64,000 nucleotides of DNA from Nocardioides bruguierae (GTDB lineage: Bacteria; Actinomycetota; Actinomycetes; Propionibacteriales; Nocardioidaceae). The stretch is from positions 1 through 64,000 of the forward strand of contig NZ_JAMOIL010000024.1 in assembly GCF_023656415.1 (NCBI RefSeq), written 5' to 3'. A program made the translations under genes and the position numbers. The number at the start of each line of letters is the position of its first letter. Position 1 is the stretch's first letter. The notes beneath the pieces were generated by a model, which was given only the letters and a program-made list of their open reading frames with translations, had not been told where the DNA came from and did no database searches. Positions 47,201 through 57,608 of this stretch are shown here, in pieces.

Positions 47201-47720
47201 GGCGCTCATCGACGGCACCGAGGACACCAACTGGGCCGGCGTCACCGCCGAGAACGTCGACGTCACCACGCCGTCGGTCTCGGTCGACCTCGCCGGCGGC
47301 ACGCACACCGTCAAGCGCGTCCAGGTCAGTGCCCTGCTGAACCCGGTCGACGGCGAGGACGACATCGACCAGGACTCCGGCTCGCGGTTCACCGCGCTGC
47401 GGCAGTTCGCGATCGAGGTCTGCACCGACGACTGCGCCGGTGCCGGCACGTGGACCCGGGTCCTCACCTCCTCGCCCGACGCGTTCCCCGGCGTCCGCCC
47501 CCGCCCGGTGGCGCCCGACCAGACCCTGCGCGCCTTCGTCCTGGACGAGCCGGTGCAGGCCTCGGCCGTCCGCCTCGTGGCCCTGGAGAACCAGTGCACC
47601 GGGTACGAGGGCTACGCCGGTGAGATCGACAACGACCCGCTCAACGACACCGACTGCGCGACCGCGTCCACCCGCGGCACGATCGTGCACGCCGCGGAGC
47701 TCCAGGTCTTCGCCCGCTGA
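44256..47720 (+). CDS. Secreted M36 (fungalysin-type) metallopeptidase
   Basis: 1154 residues. A signal peptide (QRRARRTTAAAALLTVALAP) is followed by an FTP-like propeptide. The catalytic domain carries HEYTH at residues 662-666 with a likely third zinc ligand E690 in GESWSD. NLFVSHNRMHDYSYYLGF and QLMFDSF are also family motifs. The C-terminal ~170 residues resemble a discoidin/F5-8-type carbohydrate-binding domain (LIDGTEDTNWAG). The protein is secreted and probably degrades extracellular protein. It is placed between glgP and the glgE operon without obvious functional link. A start 9 bases earlier (GTG, 44247) is possible. Confidence 0.9.
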   Translation: MTTRHQRRARRTTAAAALLTVALAPGLTQLPALAADDASPTSVAGRDALNDTIGTIADPVAGLTDLDLRGSVLPSAAQKRAARALDAGLGGVSLRWNDYGTPSSVLAQDGVLAPATSANPVRAARTWLQQNAALFGLTATQMGALQLVNDQELASYPDADGAPTADAGHAVLFRQRFGGLPAASGSMVTVGVADGSIVYASSSLARTAASPRAAALTPLQAWAEAAANVGRTVSAGDLSSVVSAVDGGRLSWTRLTVPGFAQEQQVRLRSLALADGRVRPVYVVNVVDVAGGASLAYTLHVDAVTGKVWTRQNQVENDQVSDVFSGTFTATECGPKHAFELTDDNTRSINAVGLALPVDDITVKFFGPGDELLYTGDLLTSPEVATFASDDLPAGVYSAQVCPYDDASAVIGTYSMIVATSDTAAPSVGDLGFDPSWAYWTANPDMASTEVGVTPENEVVGCWVATELCNTPTGPFENLASPIGWDTLNAGAASSLTTIGNNANTHEAWVSPLTPGGLLQAPVSPTRDYTPEFTDAWNESQCDPTNLVPGGNDIEASVANLFVSHNRMHDYSYYLGFTEKNYNMQLDNFGRGGVGGDQEVGNAQAGALTGGQPLLLGRDNANQIALQDGIPGITNQYLFQPIAGSFYAPCTDGGLDMGIVGHEYTHAISNRMVAGPDEGLTSEQGGAMGESWSDLVAAEYQFSHGYDNGGNVWAVGVYATGNTEVAIRDYAINENPLNYSNYGFDTTGAEVHADGEIWNGAQWEVRQALVEKYDARFPYDDADLQLQCAQGGPTASPLAPQYCPGNRRWVQLMFDSFLLQQGSTSMLDARDAMLAADKMRFGGADVGTMWHAFARRGMGPSAVTDGGDDTSVVGGFSAPRGNGKVAFKAGKAAGKVYVGVYEARSTPFADTYAKTKRPATRWMAPGTYTMVFVSPAGGFKRMNVTVRRGRTTTVQLPSRRNLAAAANGASVIGATEGSLKPEALIDGTEDTNWAGVTAENVDVTTPSVSVDLAGGTHTVKRVQVSALLNPVDGEDDIDQDSGSRFTALRQFAIEVCTDDCAGAGTWTRVLTSSPDAFPGVRPRPVAPDQTLRAFVLDEPVQASAVRLVALENQCTGYEGYAGEIDNDPLNDTDCATASTRGTIVHAAELQVFAR

Positions 47721-47751
47721 CCCGCTCAGCACCCCGAGGGCGGCCCTCGCC

Positions 47752-47795
47752 GGTGGTGTCGAGACACGACCTCGTCGTTCCTCGACCTCCGGTGG
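47752..47795. repeat. Dispersed palindromic repeat, degenerate copy
   Basis: GGTGGTGTCGAGACACGACC and onward to TCCTCGACCTCCGGTGG, related to the repeat at 17002 and 47911. Its TCCTCGACCTCCG (47779-47791) is an exact inverted repeat of CGGAGGTCGAGGA at 47858-47870. Confidence 0.6.
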
Positions 47796-47910
47796 GGGCC
47801 TCCCCGCGTCTGGGCCGACGATGACCGGGGCGAGGAGAGCCAACCCCCGGGCCACGTCGGAGGTCGAGGAAGGACCGACGTCGGGAGCCACCCGGTGGTG
47901 CACCATCCAG

Positions 47911-47958
47911 GGTCTCGACGTGCGCTCGTCGCCCGCGCTCCTCGCTGCTCGACCTCCG
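47911..47958. repeat. Dispersed palindromic repeat, copy 2
   Basis: GGTCTCGACGTGCGCTC through GCTGCTCGACCTCC, 43 of 47 bases identical to 17004-17050. With the degenerate copy and the half-site at 47858 it fills the 352-bp gap between the protease and glgE. That gap otherwise shows only a CCCCCGTGGGG hairpin and possible glgE promoter sequence (TAGGTC at 48065). Confidence 0.75.
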
Positions 47959-48072
47959 GTGCTCCTGACCGCCCCAGGGCCGAGGTGGGAGGGGGTGCGG
48001 GTCACGCAGACCACGCTCACTCCCCCGTGGGGTGGCTTGCAGCGGGTGGGCGGGCACGGTTGGGTAGGTCAC

Positions 48073-50054
48073 ATGGTCGGACGCATCCCCGTCATGAACG
48101 TGATGCCCCTGGTGGACCTCGGGCGCCAACCTGCCAAGGCCACCGTGGGAGAGCCGCTGCCGGTGACGGCGACGGTCTTCCGCGAGGGGCACGACAGGCT
48201 GGCCGCCGAGGTCGTGCTGGTGGCACCGGACGGGTCGCGCCGCGCCCCCGTGCGGATGACCAAGCACGCGACCGTGCCCGACTCCTACAGCGCCTGGGTC
48301 ACCCCCGACCTGGGTGGTGCGTGGGGCTTCGAGGTGCACGCCTGGTCCGACCCGCTGGCCACGTGGGAGCACGCCGCCGGTGTCAAGATCCCCGCCGGGG
48401 TCGACGTCGAGCTGATGTTCACCGAGGGCAAGCTGCTCTTCGACCGGGTCCGCGCCTCGCTGCGCGCGGACCAGACGTTCGAGATGGACGTGCTCGACGG
48501 CGCCGTCCTGGCCGCCACCGACACGGGCCGCCCGGCCGAGGCCCGGCTCGCGGCGCTCCAGGACCCGGAGCTCGCGTCGGTGCTGCACGCCAACCCGATC
48601 CGCGAGCTGGTCACCGTCGAGGGCCCCTTCCCGCTCTACGCCGACCGCCCGCGGGCCCTGTTCGGCTCCTGGTACGAGTTCTTCCCCCGCTCCGAGGGCG
48701 CGAGCATCGACGAGGAGACCGGAAAGGTCGTCAGCGGCACGTTCCGCACCGCCGTCTCCGGCCTCGAGCGCGCGGCCCGCATGGGCTTCGACGTCGTCTA
48801 CCTGCCGCCGATCCACCCGATCGGCGAGGTCAACCGCAAGGGTCCGAACAACACGCTGACCCCCGGCCCGGACGACCCGGGGTCGCCCTGGGCCATCGGC
48901 TCCAAGGACGGCGGGCACGACGCGATCCACCCCGACCTGGGCACCATCGAGGACTTCGACGCGTTCGTGGCCCGCGCCCGGGAGCTCAACCTCGAGATCG
49001 CCCTCGACCTGGCGCTCCAGGCCGCCCCCGACCACCCGTGGGCCACCGAGCACCCGGAGTTCTTCACCACCCGGGCGGACGGCACGATCGCCTACGCCGA
49101 GAACCCGCCGAAGAAGTACCAGGACATCTACCCGGTCAACTTCGACAACGACCCCCGCGGCATCTGCGCGGAGGTCCTGCGGGTGGTCCGCTACTGGATG
49201 AGCCACGGCGTCCGCGTCTTCCGCGTCGACAACCCCCACACCAAGCCGGTGGCGTTCTGGGAGTGGCTGCTCGGCGAGGTCCGCAGCACCGACCCCGACG
49301 TCCTGTTCCTCTCCGAGGCCTTCACCCGCCCGGCGATGATGCACGGCCTGGGCGCGGTGGGCTTCCACCAGTCCTACACGTACTTCACCTGGCGCACGGG
49401 CAAGACGGAGATCGAGGAGTACCTCACCGAGGTCGCCACCGAGTCCGACCACCTGATGCGGCCGAACTTCTTCGTCAACACCCCCGACATCCTGCACGGC
49501 TTCCTCCAGTACGGCGGCCCGGCGGCGTTCAAGATCCGGGCGGCGCTGGCGGCGACCTCCAGCCCCTCGTGGGGCGTCTACTCCGGCTACGAGCTGTTCG
49601 AGCACGTGGCGCTGAAGCCGGGCAGCGAGGAGTACCTCGACACCGAGAAGTTCCAGATCAGGGTGCGCGACTGGGCCGGTGCGGAGGCCGAGGGCCGCAC
49701 GCTCATGCCCTACCTGACCCGGTTGAACGAGACCCGACGCGCGCACAAGGCCCTCCAGCTGCTGCGCAACACGACCATCCACTACAGCGACGACGACAGC
49801 GTGCTCGTCTACGCCAAGCAGGCCGTGCCGGGCGACCCCGCGAGCGACACCGTCGTCGTGGTGATCAACCTCGACCCGCACGCGGTGCACGAGACCACGG
49901 TCCACCTCGACGTCGAGGCCCTCGGGCTGGGCGAGTCCACGTTCACCGTCCACGACGAGATCACCGGCGCGGAGTGGACCTGGGGCCAGCACAACTACGT
50001 GCGGCTGGACCCGTTCACCGAACCCGCGCACGTCCTCGTCGTGAAGGGAGCCCG

Positions 50055-50058
<4 letters not shown>
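48073..50058 (+). CDS. glgE: Alpha-1,4-glucan:maltose-1-phosphate maltosyltransferase
   Basis: 661 residues, GH13_3. It extends alpha-1,4-glucan with maltose from maltose-1-phosphate. FGSWYEFFPRSEG, VVYLPPIHPIGEVNRKGPNN and PPKKYQDIYPVNFDND are GlgE-specific. The nucleophile is D386 (FRVDNPHTKP) and the general acid E415 (LSEAFTRP), spaced 29 residues as in characterised GlgE. An N-terminal beta domain (GRQPAKATVGEPLPVTATVF) is present. The ATG at 48073 has no ribosome-binding site. Its stop overlaps treS (ATGA). First gene of the operon. Confidence 0.96.
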
Positions 50059-51880
<1,822 letters not shown>

Positions 51881-51884
<4 letters not shown>

Positions 51885-53353
51885 GCGACGCACCGGCTCC
51901 GTTCACCGGCCCGGTCGACCACGTCGACCCGGCCGTCATCGCCGACTACCTCGGCCGGACCCGCTGGTTCGGCGGCAAGGGCCGACCGTTCGAGGTCAGC
52001 CAGGTCTACCGGATCGGCCACGTGCCCGGCACCGCCGAGGGCGGCCCGGTCGCGGTGCTCAACCACCTCGTCGAGCTCACCTACGCGGACGTGCCGGCGG
52101 GCGCCGCCGAGGGCGAGGACGGCGAGCAGGCCGTCGAGGTCTACCAGGTGCCGCTGGCCTTCTACACCGACGCCGAGTCCCGCCTCGAGCACGCCTTCAT
52201 CGGCTGGTGGGAGGAGCCCGGCCTGGGCTGGGTGCACGTCTACGACGCGGTGCACGACCGCGAGGCGATGGCCGCGTGGCAGCGCACCTTCTTCGACGCC
52301 TACGAGACCGGCGAGGCGCACGACGCGGCGTCGGGGCTCACCTTCCGCCGGCTGCCCGGCTACGAGATCGACCCGGACGCCCGCGCGTCGCTGTTCTCCG
52401 GCGAGCAGTCGAACTCCACCGTGATGTTCGGCGAGGACGCGATCCTCAAGGTCTTCCGCAAGCTCACCCCGGGCCGCAACCCTGACATCGAGATCCACGA
52501 GGTGCTGACCCGTGCCGGGTGCGCCAACGTGGCCGCGCTGTACGGCTGGATCGACTGGACGCACCCGCGCACCGGGGAGATCTGGCAGCTCTCGATGCTC
52601 CAGCAGTTCCTGCGCACCGCCTCGGACGGCTGGGACCTGGCGCTCAACAGCGTCCGCACCCTCTTCTCCGACCCCGAGACGCGGGCGTCGGCCTCCGGCG
52701 GCGACTTCGCCGGCGAGGCGACGCGGCTGGGCGAGGCGCTGCGCGAGGTGCACGACACCCTCGCCGAGCACTTCGGCACCAGCGAGAAGGACGCCGGCGC
52801 GCTGGCCGCCCTCATGGGCCGCCGCCTCGGCGCGGCGGCCGCCGTCGTCCCGGCCCTGGAGGAGCACCGCGAGGGTCTGCTGCGCACCTTCGGCGCCGTC
52901 GCCGACCAGGGGCTGCTCACCACGCAGCGGGTGCACGGAGACCTGCACCTGGGCCAGACCCTGCGCACGTCGCTGGGCTGGAAGATCGTCGACTTCGAGG
53001 GCGAGCCCGCCAAGACCCTCGCCGAGCGGGTGCTGCCCGACTCCCCGTGGCGGGACGTGGCGGGCATGCTGCGCTCCTTCGACTACGCCCCGCGGGTGGT
53101 GGAGCGCACCTGGTCCGAGGACGACCCCGAGGGCACCGAGGCCCGGCAGGCACGGGCCGCCGAGTGGGCGAACCGGGCCAAGAACCACTTCCTGGTGGCC
53201 TACACCGGCGGTGAGGTGACCGAGGCCCAGCGGACGCTGCTCGACGCCTACGTCGCCGACAAGGCCGTCTACGAGACCGTGTACGAGACCCGCAACCGTC
53301 CGACCTGGGTGGACATCCCGCTCCAGGCCGTCGCGGAGATCGGAGAGTCATGA
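51881..53353 (+). CDS. pep2: Maltokinase (Pep2)
   Basis: 490 residues. It phosphorylates maltose to maltose-1-phosphate with ATP, supplying GlgE. The N-terminal cap has YLGRTRWFGGKGR. The kinase core has SNSTVMFGEDAILKVFRKL (ATP-binding Lys), VHGDLHLGQTL (catalytic Asp) and WKIVDFEGEP (metal Asp). The GTG at 51881 overlaps treS by 4 bp and has CGGAGGAGGG just upstream. ATGA overlap with glgB. Confidence 0.95.
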
Positions 53354-55644
53354 CCGAGAGCACCCCCGGCAGCAGCACGGGCAAGAGCACCAGCCCGAGC
53401 ACCAGCCCCGCCCCGAGCACTGCCCCGAGCACTGCCCCGAGCACTGTCCCGAGCACCGACCCGCAGCCCCTCCCGGTGGCCCGCGACGTCCTCGAGCAGC
53501 TGGCCCGTGGCGAGCACGGCGACCCGCACGGCGTCCTGGGCGTCCACCCGCACGACGGGGCGGTGACGGTGCGCGTGCTGCGTCCGCTGGCGACGTCGGT
53601 CGCCGTGTCCGGCGCGTGGGGCACCACCGAGCTGGCCCACGAGCACGAGGGCGTCTGGGTGGCGGTGCTGCCGGTCGCCGAGGTGCCCGAGTACCGCGTC
53701 GGCGTCTCCTACGGCGGCGACCCGACCACCTTCGACGACCCCTACCGGTGGCTGCCCACCGTGGGCGAGATGGACCTGCACCTGTTCAACGAGGGCCGCC
53801 ACGAGCAGCTGTGGGACGTGCTCGGCGCCAACGTGCGCAGCTACGAGACGGCGGCCGGCACCGTGACGGGCACGTCGTTCGCGGTGTGGGCGCCGCACGC
53901 CCGCGGGGTGCGTCTCAAGGCCGACTTCAACAGCTGGGACGGCCGCGAGCACCCGATGCGCCAGCTCGGCACCTCGGGTGTGTGGGAGCTGTTCGTCCCC
54001 GGCGTCGGGGCCGGCGCCACCTACAAGTACGCGCTGCTCACGCAGGAGGGTCACTGGCTGGAGAAGGCCGACCCGATGGCCGGCTGGGCCGAGCAGCCGC
54101 CGCTGACCGCCTCCCGCGTGCACGCGACCACCTACGAGTGGGGCGACGACGCCTGGATGGCCACCCGGGGGGAGAAGACCCCCACCGAGGCGCCGATGAG
54201 CTGCTACGAGGTGCACCTGGCCTCGTGGAAGAAGAACTACGACGGCACCCTGTGGACCTGGGAGCAGATGGCCGACGACCTCGCCGCCTACGTCGGCGAC
54301 CTCGGCTTCACCCACGTCGAGCTGATGCCGGTCATGCAGCACCCGTTCGGCGGCTCCTGGGGCTACCACGTCACCTCCTACTTCGCCCCCGACAGCCGCT
54401 TCGGCGACCCCGACGGGTTCCGCCGGCTCGTCGACCGGCTGCACCAGCACGGCGTGGGCGTCATCCTCGACTGGGTGCCCGGCCACTTCGCCACCGACGA
54501 GTGGGCCCTGGCCCGCTTCGACGGCACCCCGCTGTACGAGGACCCCAACCCGCAGCGCGGCTGGCACAAGGAGTGGGGCTCCCACATCTTCAACTTCGGC
54601 CGGCACGAGGTGCGCAACTTCCTCTACGCCAACGCCGTGTACTGGCTCGAGGAGTTCCACGCCGACGGCCTGCGCGTCGACGGCGTCGCCTCGATGCTCT
54701 ACCTGGACTACTCCCGCGAGGACGGGGAGTGGAGCCCGAACAAGTTCGGCGGCCGCGAGAACCTCGAGGCGGTGCAGTTCCTCCAGGAGATGAACGCGAC
54801 CGTCTACCGGCGGGTGCCCGGCATCGTCACGATCGCCGAGGAGTCCACCGCCTGGCCGGGCGTCACGCGCCCCACGTCCTCCGACGGCCTCGGGTTCGGC
54901 TTCAAGTGGAACATGGGCTGGATGCACGACTCGCTGGACTACGTGGCCAAGGACCCGGTCTACCGGCGCTACCACCACGGCGAGATGACGTTCTCGCTGG
55001 TCTACGCGTTCAGCGAGAACTACGTGCTGCCGATCAGCCACGACGAGGTCGTCCACGGCAAGGGCTCGCTGCTGCGCAAGATGCCCGGCGACCGCTGGCA
55101 GCAGCTGGCCAACCTGCGCGCCTACCTGGGCTTCATGTGGGCCCACCCCGGCAAGCAGCTGCTGTTCATGGGCTCGGAGTTCGGCCAGGAGTCGGAGTGG
55201 GCGGAGTCCCGCGAGCTCGACTGGTGGCTGCTGGAGAACCCCGACCACGCCGGCGTCCGCGACCTCGTGCGGGACCTGAACCACGCCTACTCCGCCAGCC
55301 CAGCCCTGTGGGGCCGCGACCAGGACCCGGCCGGGTTCACCTGGATCGACGGCGGGGACGCGGACCGCAACGTCTTCTCCTTCATCCGGCGCACGCCGGG
55401 CGAGCCCGACGTGGTCTGCGTCAGCAACTTCTCCGCCACCCCGCACGACCTGCGGCTGGGCCTGCCCGCGGCGGGCGCGTGGGACGAGCTCGTCAACACG
55501 GACGCGGTGGGCTACTGCGGCTCGGGCGTGGGCAACCTCGGCCGGATCACCGGGGTGACCGGTGAGTGGTCGGGCCAGCCGGCGCACGCGGACGTGGTCG
55601 TGCCGCCGCTGGCGACGGTGTGGTTCCGCCGCAGCGAGTCCTGA
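53350..55644 (+). CDS. glgB: 1,4-alpha-glucan branching enzyme
   Basis: 764 residues, GH13_9. It forms alpha-1,6 branches in the glucan made by GlgE. An unusual ~35-residue Ser/Thr/Pro tail precedes the N1 domain (LARGEHGDPHGVLGVHPHDG) and CBM48. Barrel motifs are LDWVPGHFATDEW, GLRVDGVASMLYLDYSRE (nucleophile D444), IAEESTAWP (acid E497) and ISHDEVVHGKGSL. Last gene of the operon. Confidence 0.96.
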   Translation: MTESTPGSSTGKSTSPSTSPAPSTAPSTAPSTVPSTDPQPLPVARDVLEQLARGEHGDPHGVLGVHPHDGAVTVRVLRPLATSVAVSGAWGTTELAHEHEGVWVAVLPVAEVPEYRVGVSYGGDPTTFDDPYRWLPTVGEMDLHLFNEGRHEQLWDVLGANVRSYETAAGTVTGTSFAVWAPHARGVRLKADFNSWDGREHPMRQLGTSGVWELFVPGVGAGATYKYALLTQEGHWLEKADPMAGWAEQPPLTASRVHATTYEWGDDAWMATRGEKTPTEAPMSCYEVHLASWKKNYDGTLWTWEQMADDLAAYVGDLGFTHVELMPVMQHPFGGSWGYHVTSYFAPDSRFGDPDGFRRLVDRLHQHGVGVILDWVPGHFATDEWALARFDGTPLYEDPNPQRGWHKEWGSHIFNFGRHEVRNFLYANAVYWLEEFHADGLRVDGVASMLYLDYSREDGEWSPNKFGGRENLEAVQFLQEMNATVYRRVPGIVTIAEESTAWPGVTRPTSSDGLGFGFKWNMGWMHDSLDYVAKDPVYRRYHHGEMTFSLVYAFSENYVLPISHDEVVHGKGSLLRKMPGDRWQQLANLRAYLGFMWAHPGKQLLFMGSEFGQESEWAESRELDWWLLENPDHAGVRDLVRDLNHAYSASPALWGRDQDPAGFTWIDGGDADRNVFSFIRRTPGEPDVVCVSNFSATPHDLRLGLPAAGAWDELVNTDAVGYCGSGVGNLGRITGVTGEWSGQPAHADVVVPPLATVWFRRSES
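53410..53457 (+). repeat. Four 12-bp tandem repeats inside glgB
   Basis: Three identical copies of GCCCCGAGCACT and one variant encode A-P-S-T units in the GlgB N-terminal tail. Copy number could vary between strains. Confidence 0.85.
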
Positions 55645-55654
55645 GCCACACCCG

Positions 55655-55684
55655 GCCAGGCCCGTGCGGATGCGCGGGCCTGGC
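55655..55684 (+). terminator. Terminator of the glgE operon
   Basis: A perfect 10-bp stem GCCAGGCCCG/CGGGCCTGGC with a 10-base loop, 10 bp past the glgB stop. The next -10 element begins at the following base. Confidence 0.65.
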
Positions 55685-55690
55685 TAGGGT
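55685..55690 (+). promoter_or_regulatory. -10 element TAGGGT, leaderless start
   Basis: TAGGGT, then GGGCGC, then the GTG of the GNAT-Nudix gene. Confidence 0.5.
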
Positions 55691-55696
55691 GGGCGC

Positions 55697-56617
55697 GTGA
55701 CCTCCCAGCCCACGCTCACCGACGGCACGGTCACCCTCCGCCCCGCCCGCAGCCCGGACCCGTCCCGGCTGGCCTTCTACGTCGTGCTCGGGCAGGACCA
55801 GACGATCGGCACCACCACCGTCGTCCTCACCGACCCCGGCACCGCCGCGCTGGGCGTGGACCTCTCGGAGCGGGCCCGCGGGCACGGCTACTCGGTCCGC
55901 AGCCTGCGGATGCTGGTGGACTGGTGCCTGGCGGCCAAGCGGGACGACGGCCTCGGCCTGGAGCGGGTCGAGGCGTGGATCCCCGAGAACGACGAGCGGG
56001 CGCTCATCGTCGCCACCCGGGTGGGGATGCGCCGCGAGGGGGTCCGCCGCCGCGTCCGCGACGGTGGCGAGGCGCCCGAGGGGCACGTGGTGCTGGCCCG
56101 GCTGGCCACGGACCCGCCGCTCACCGAGCCCGGCGCCTTCCGGTCGCTGCTCAACTCGTTCCTGCCCCGCAAGCGGGCCATCGCGCAGATGCTCGTGCGC
56201 TCCTCGGAGCAGGGCGAGCCGCGGGTGCTGATGTGCCAGCTCACCTACAAGACCGACTGGGACCTGCCCGGCGGCGTCGTCGAGGTCAACGAGTCACCGC
56301 GCATCGCGGTCGCGCGCGAGGTCGAGGAGGAGCTCTCCCTCACCCTGGACGCCGGCTGCCTGCTGCTGACCGACTGGCTGCCGCCCTGGAACGGCTGGGA
56401 CGACGCCCTCTGCCTCGTCTTCGACGGCGGGACGATCGACCCCGGTGACCTGGACGGCCTGGTGCTCCAGGCCCGGGAGATCCGCTCCGTGCGGCTCTGC
56501 ACCCTCGCGGAGGTCCGCGAGCACGCCACCGACTTCACCGCCCGCCGCGTGGAGGCCGCGCTGGCCGGCCTGCGGGGCGAGGGCCCGGGCTACACCGAGT
56601 CCGGGCACGCGCTCTAG
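55697..56617 (+). CDS. GNAT acetyltransferase-Nudix hydrolase fusion
   Basis: 306 residues in two domains. Residues ~1-145 resemble the RimJ/RimL type of GNAT (TDGTVTLRPARSPD, RGHGYSVRSLRMLVDWC as the acetyl-CoA loop region, VEAWIPENDERALIVATRVGM). Residues ~165-295 are a Nudix domain with box GGVVEVNESPRIAVAREVEE; the usual Gly near the end of the box is replaced (EEELSLTL). The catalytic Glu pair is kept, so it could still hydrolyse a nucleoside-diphosphate derivative. The N-terminal strands look shortened relative to stand-alone GNATs, so that domain may not be active. Its stop overlaps the convergent EamA gene by 4 bp. Confidence 0.8.
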   Translation: MTSQPTLTDGTVTLRPARSPDPSRLAFYVVLGQDQTIGTTTVVLTDPGTAALGVDLSERARGHGYSVRSLRMLVDWCLAAKRDDGLGLERVEAWIPENDERALIVATRVGMRREGVRRRVRDGGEAPEGHVVLARLATDPPLTEPGAFRSLLNSFLPRKRAIAQMLVRSSEQGEPRVLMCQLTYKTDWDLPGGVVEVNESPRIAVAREVEEELSLTLDAGCLLLTDWLPPWNGWDDALCLVFDGGTIDPGDLDGLVLQAREIRSVRLCTLAEVREHATDFTARRVEAALAGLRGEGPGYTESGHAL

Positions 56618-57534
56618 GAGCGAGCGGGCAGGACCTGCTCGGCTGCCGCCTCGGCGGTGACCGGGGCCGGCACGGCCGTGGCCCGCCGTCCGCCCCGCAT
56701 CGCCAGCAGCGCGCCGGCGACCAGGAGCACTCCCCCGGCGACCTCGCCCGCCGTCGGCACGGCACCGCGCGCGGCCCAGGTGCCCAGCATGGCCACCGGC
56801 GGCACCAGCAGGATCCACGGGACGACGGACGCGGCCGGGTTGCGCGCCAGCAGCGAGTTGAAGATGCCGTACCCGACCCAGGAGGCGAGCGCGGCCGTGT
56901 ACAGCGTGCTCAGCGCGGCCGCCCAGCCGAACGCCTGGAGGCCGTCGACGATCCCGTCGGTGCCGTCGAGCAGCCAGGAGAGCGCGAGCACGGGCAGCGG
57001 CACGACGGTGGCCGACCAGACGGTGAGCGAGAGGCCGCCGGGCACCTTGGCGGCGCGCGAGACCACGTTGCCGATGCCCCACGAGAGGGCGCCGAGGACG
57101 CAGAGCAGCAGGGCCGCGAGCGGCACCCCGCCCCCGCGCCCCAGGGCGACGACCGCGAGACCCGCCGCCCCCACCACCATGCCGACGACCTGGAGCCGCG
57201 AGGGCGTCTCCCGCAGCACCAGCGCCGCGATCGCGGTGGTGAACAGCACCTGGGCCTGGAGCACCAGCGCGGCGAGGCCGGCGGGCAGCCCGGCGGCCAT
57301 GGAGACGTAGAGGAACCCGAACTGGCCCACGCTCATGAACCCGCCGACCAGCGCCAGGGTGCGCCACGAGACGTCCGGCTTGGGCAGCCAGAGCACCGGC
57401 AGCAGCACGACGACGAAGCGGATCGCCAGGAACAGCAGCGGCGGCACGTCCCCGCGGCCCAGGTCGATCGCCACGAAGTTCAGCCCCCAGCAGAGGACGA
57501 CGACGAGCATCAGGGTGGTGTCGCGGCGGTTCAT
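56614..57534 (-). CDS. EamA/DMT family transporter
   Basis: 306 residues with ten hydrophobic helices in two EamA repeats (TLMLVVVLCWGLNFVAID and LCVLGALSWGIGNVVSR, each with the W-G-x-N pattern). Members such as RhtA/EamA export amino acids or other small metabolites. It diverges from a LysR regulator 74 bp away that very likely controls it. ATG at 57534. Confidence 0.87.
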   Translation of the reverse strand: MNRRDTTLMLVVVLCWGLNFVAIDLGRGDVPPLLFLAIRFVVVLLPVLWLPKPDVSWRTLALVGGFMSVGQFGFLYVSMAAGLPAGLAALVLQAQVLFTTAIAALVLRETPSRLQVVGMVVGAAGLAVVALGRGGGVPLAALLLCVLGALSWGIGNVVSRAAKVPGGLSLTVWSATVVPLPVLALSWLLDGTDGIVDGLQAFGWAAALSTLYTAALASWVGYGIFNSLLARNPAASVVPWILLVPPVAMLGTWAARGAVPTAGEVAGGVLLVAGALLAMRGGRRATAVPAPVTAEAAAEQVLPARS

Positions 57535-57596
57535 GGCAACGATCGTCGCCGACCACAACCATGCAGCACCAGCGAATAGAGGTGCATCTCATTCGG

Positions 57597-57602
57597 TAGC
57601 AT
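57597..57602 (+). promoter_or_regulatory. -10 element TAGCAT, leaderless start of the LysR gene
   Basis: TAGCAT, then CGCTGC, then ATG. An 8-bp inverted repeat (CATGCAGC at 57560-57567 and GCTGCATG at 57604-57611) brackets the promoter and may be part of the LysR binding region. Confidence 0.5.
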
Positions 57603-57608
57603 CGCTGC

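Noticed and set aside
44019..48020. Open frame of over 1300 codons antisense to the M36 protease
   Set aside because: The translation is Arg/Gly/Val-rich with no domain. It mirrors third-position GC bias of the real gene, as do the other very long frames over glgP, glgX and the glgE operon.
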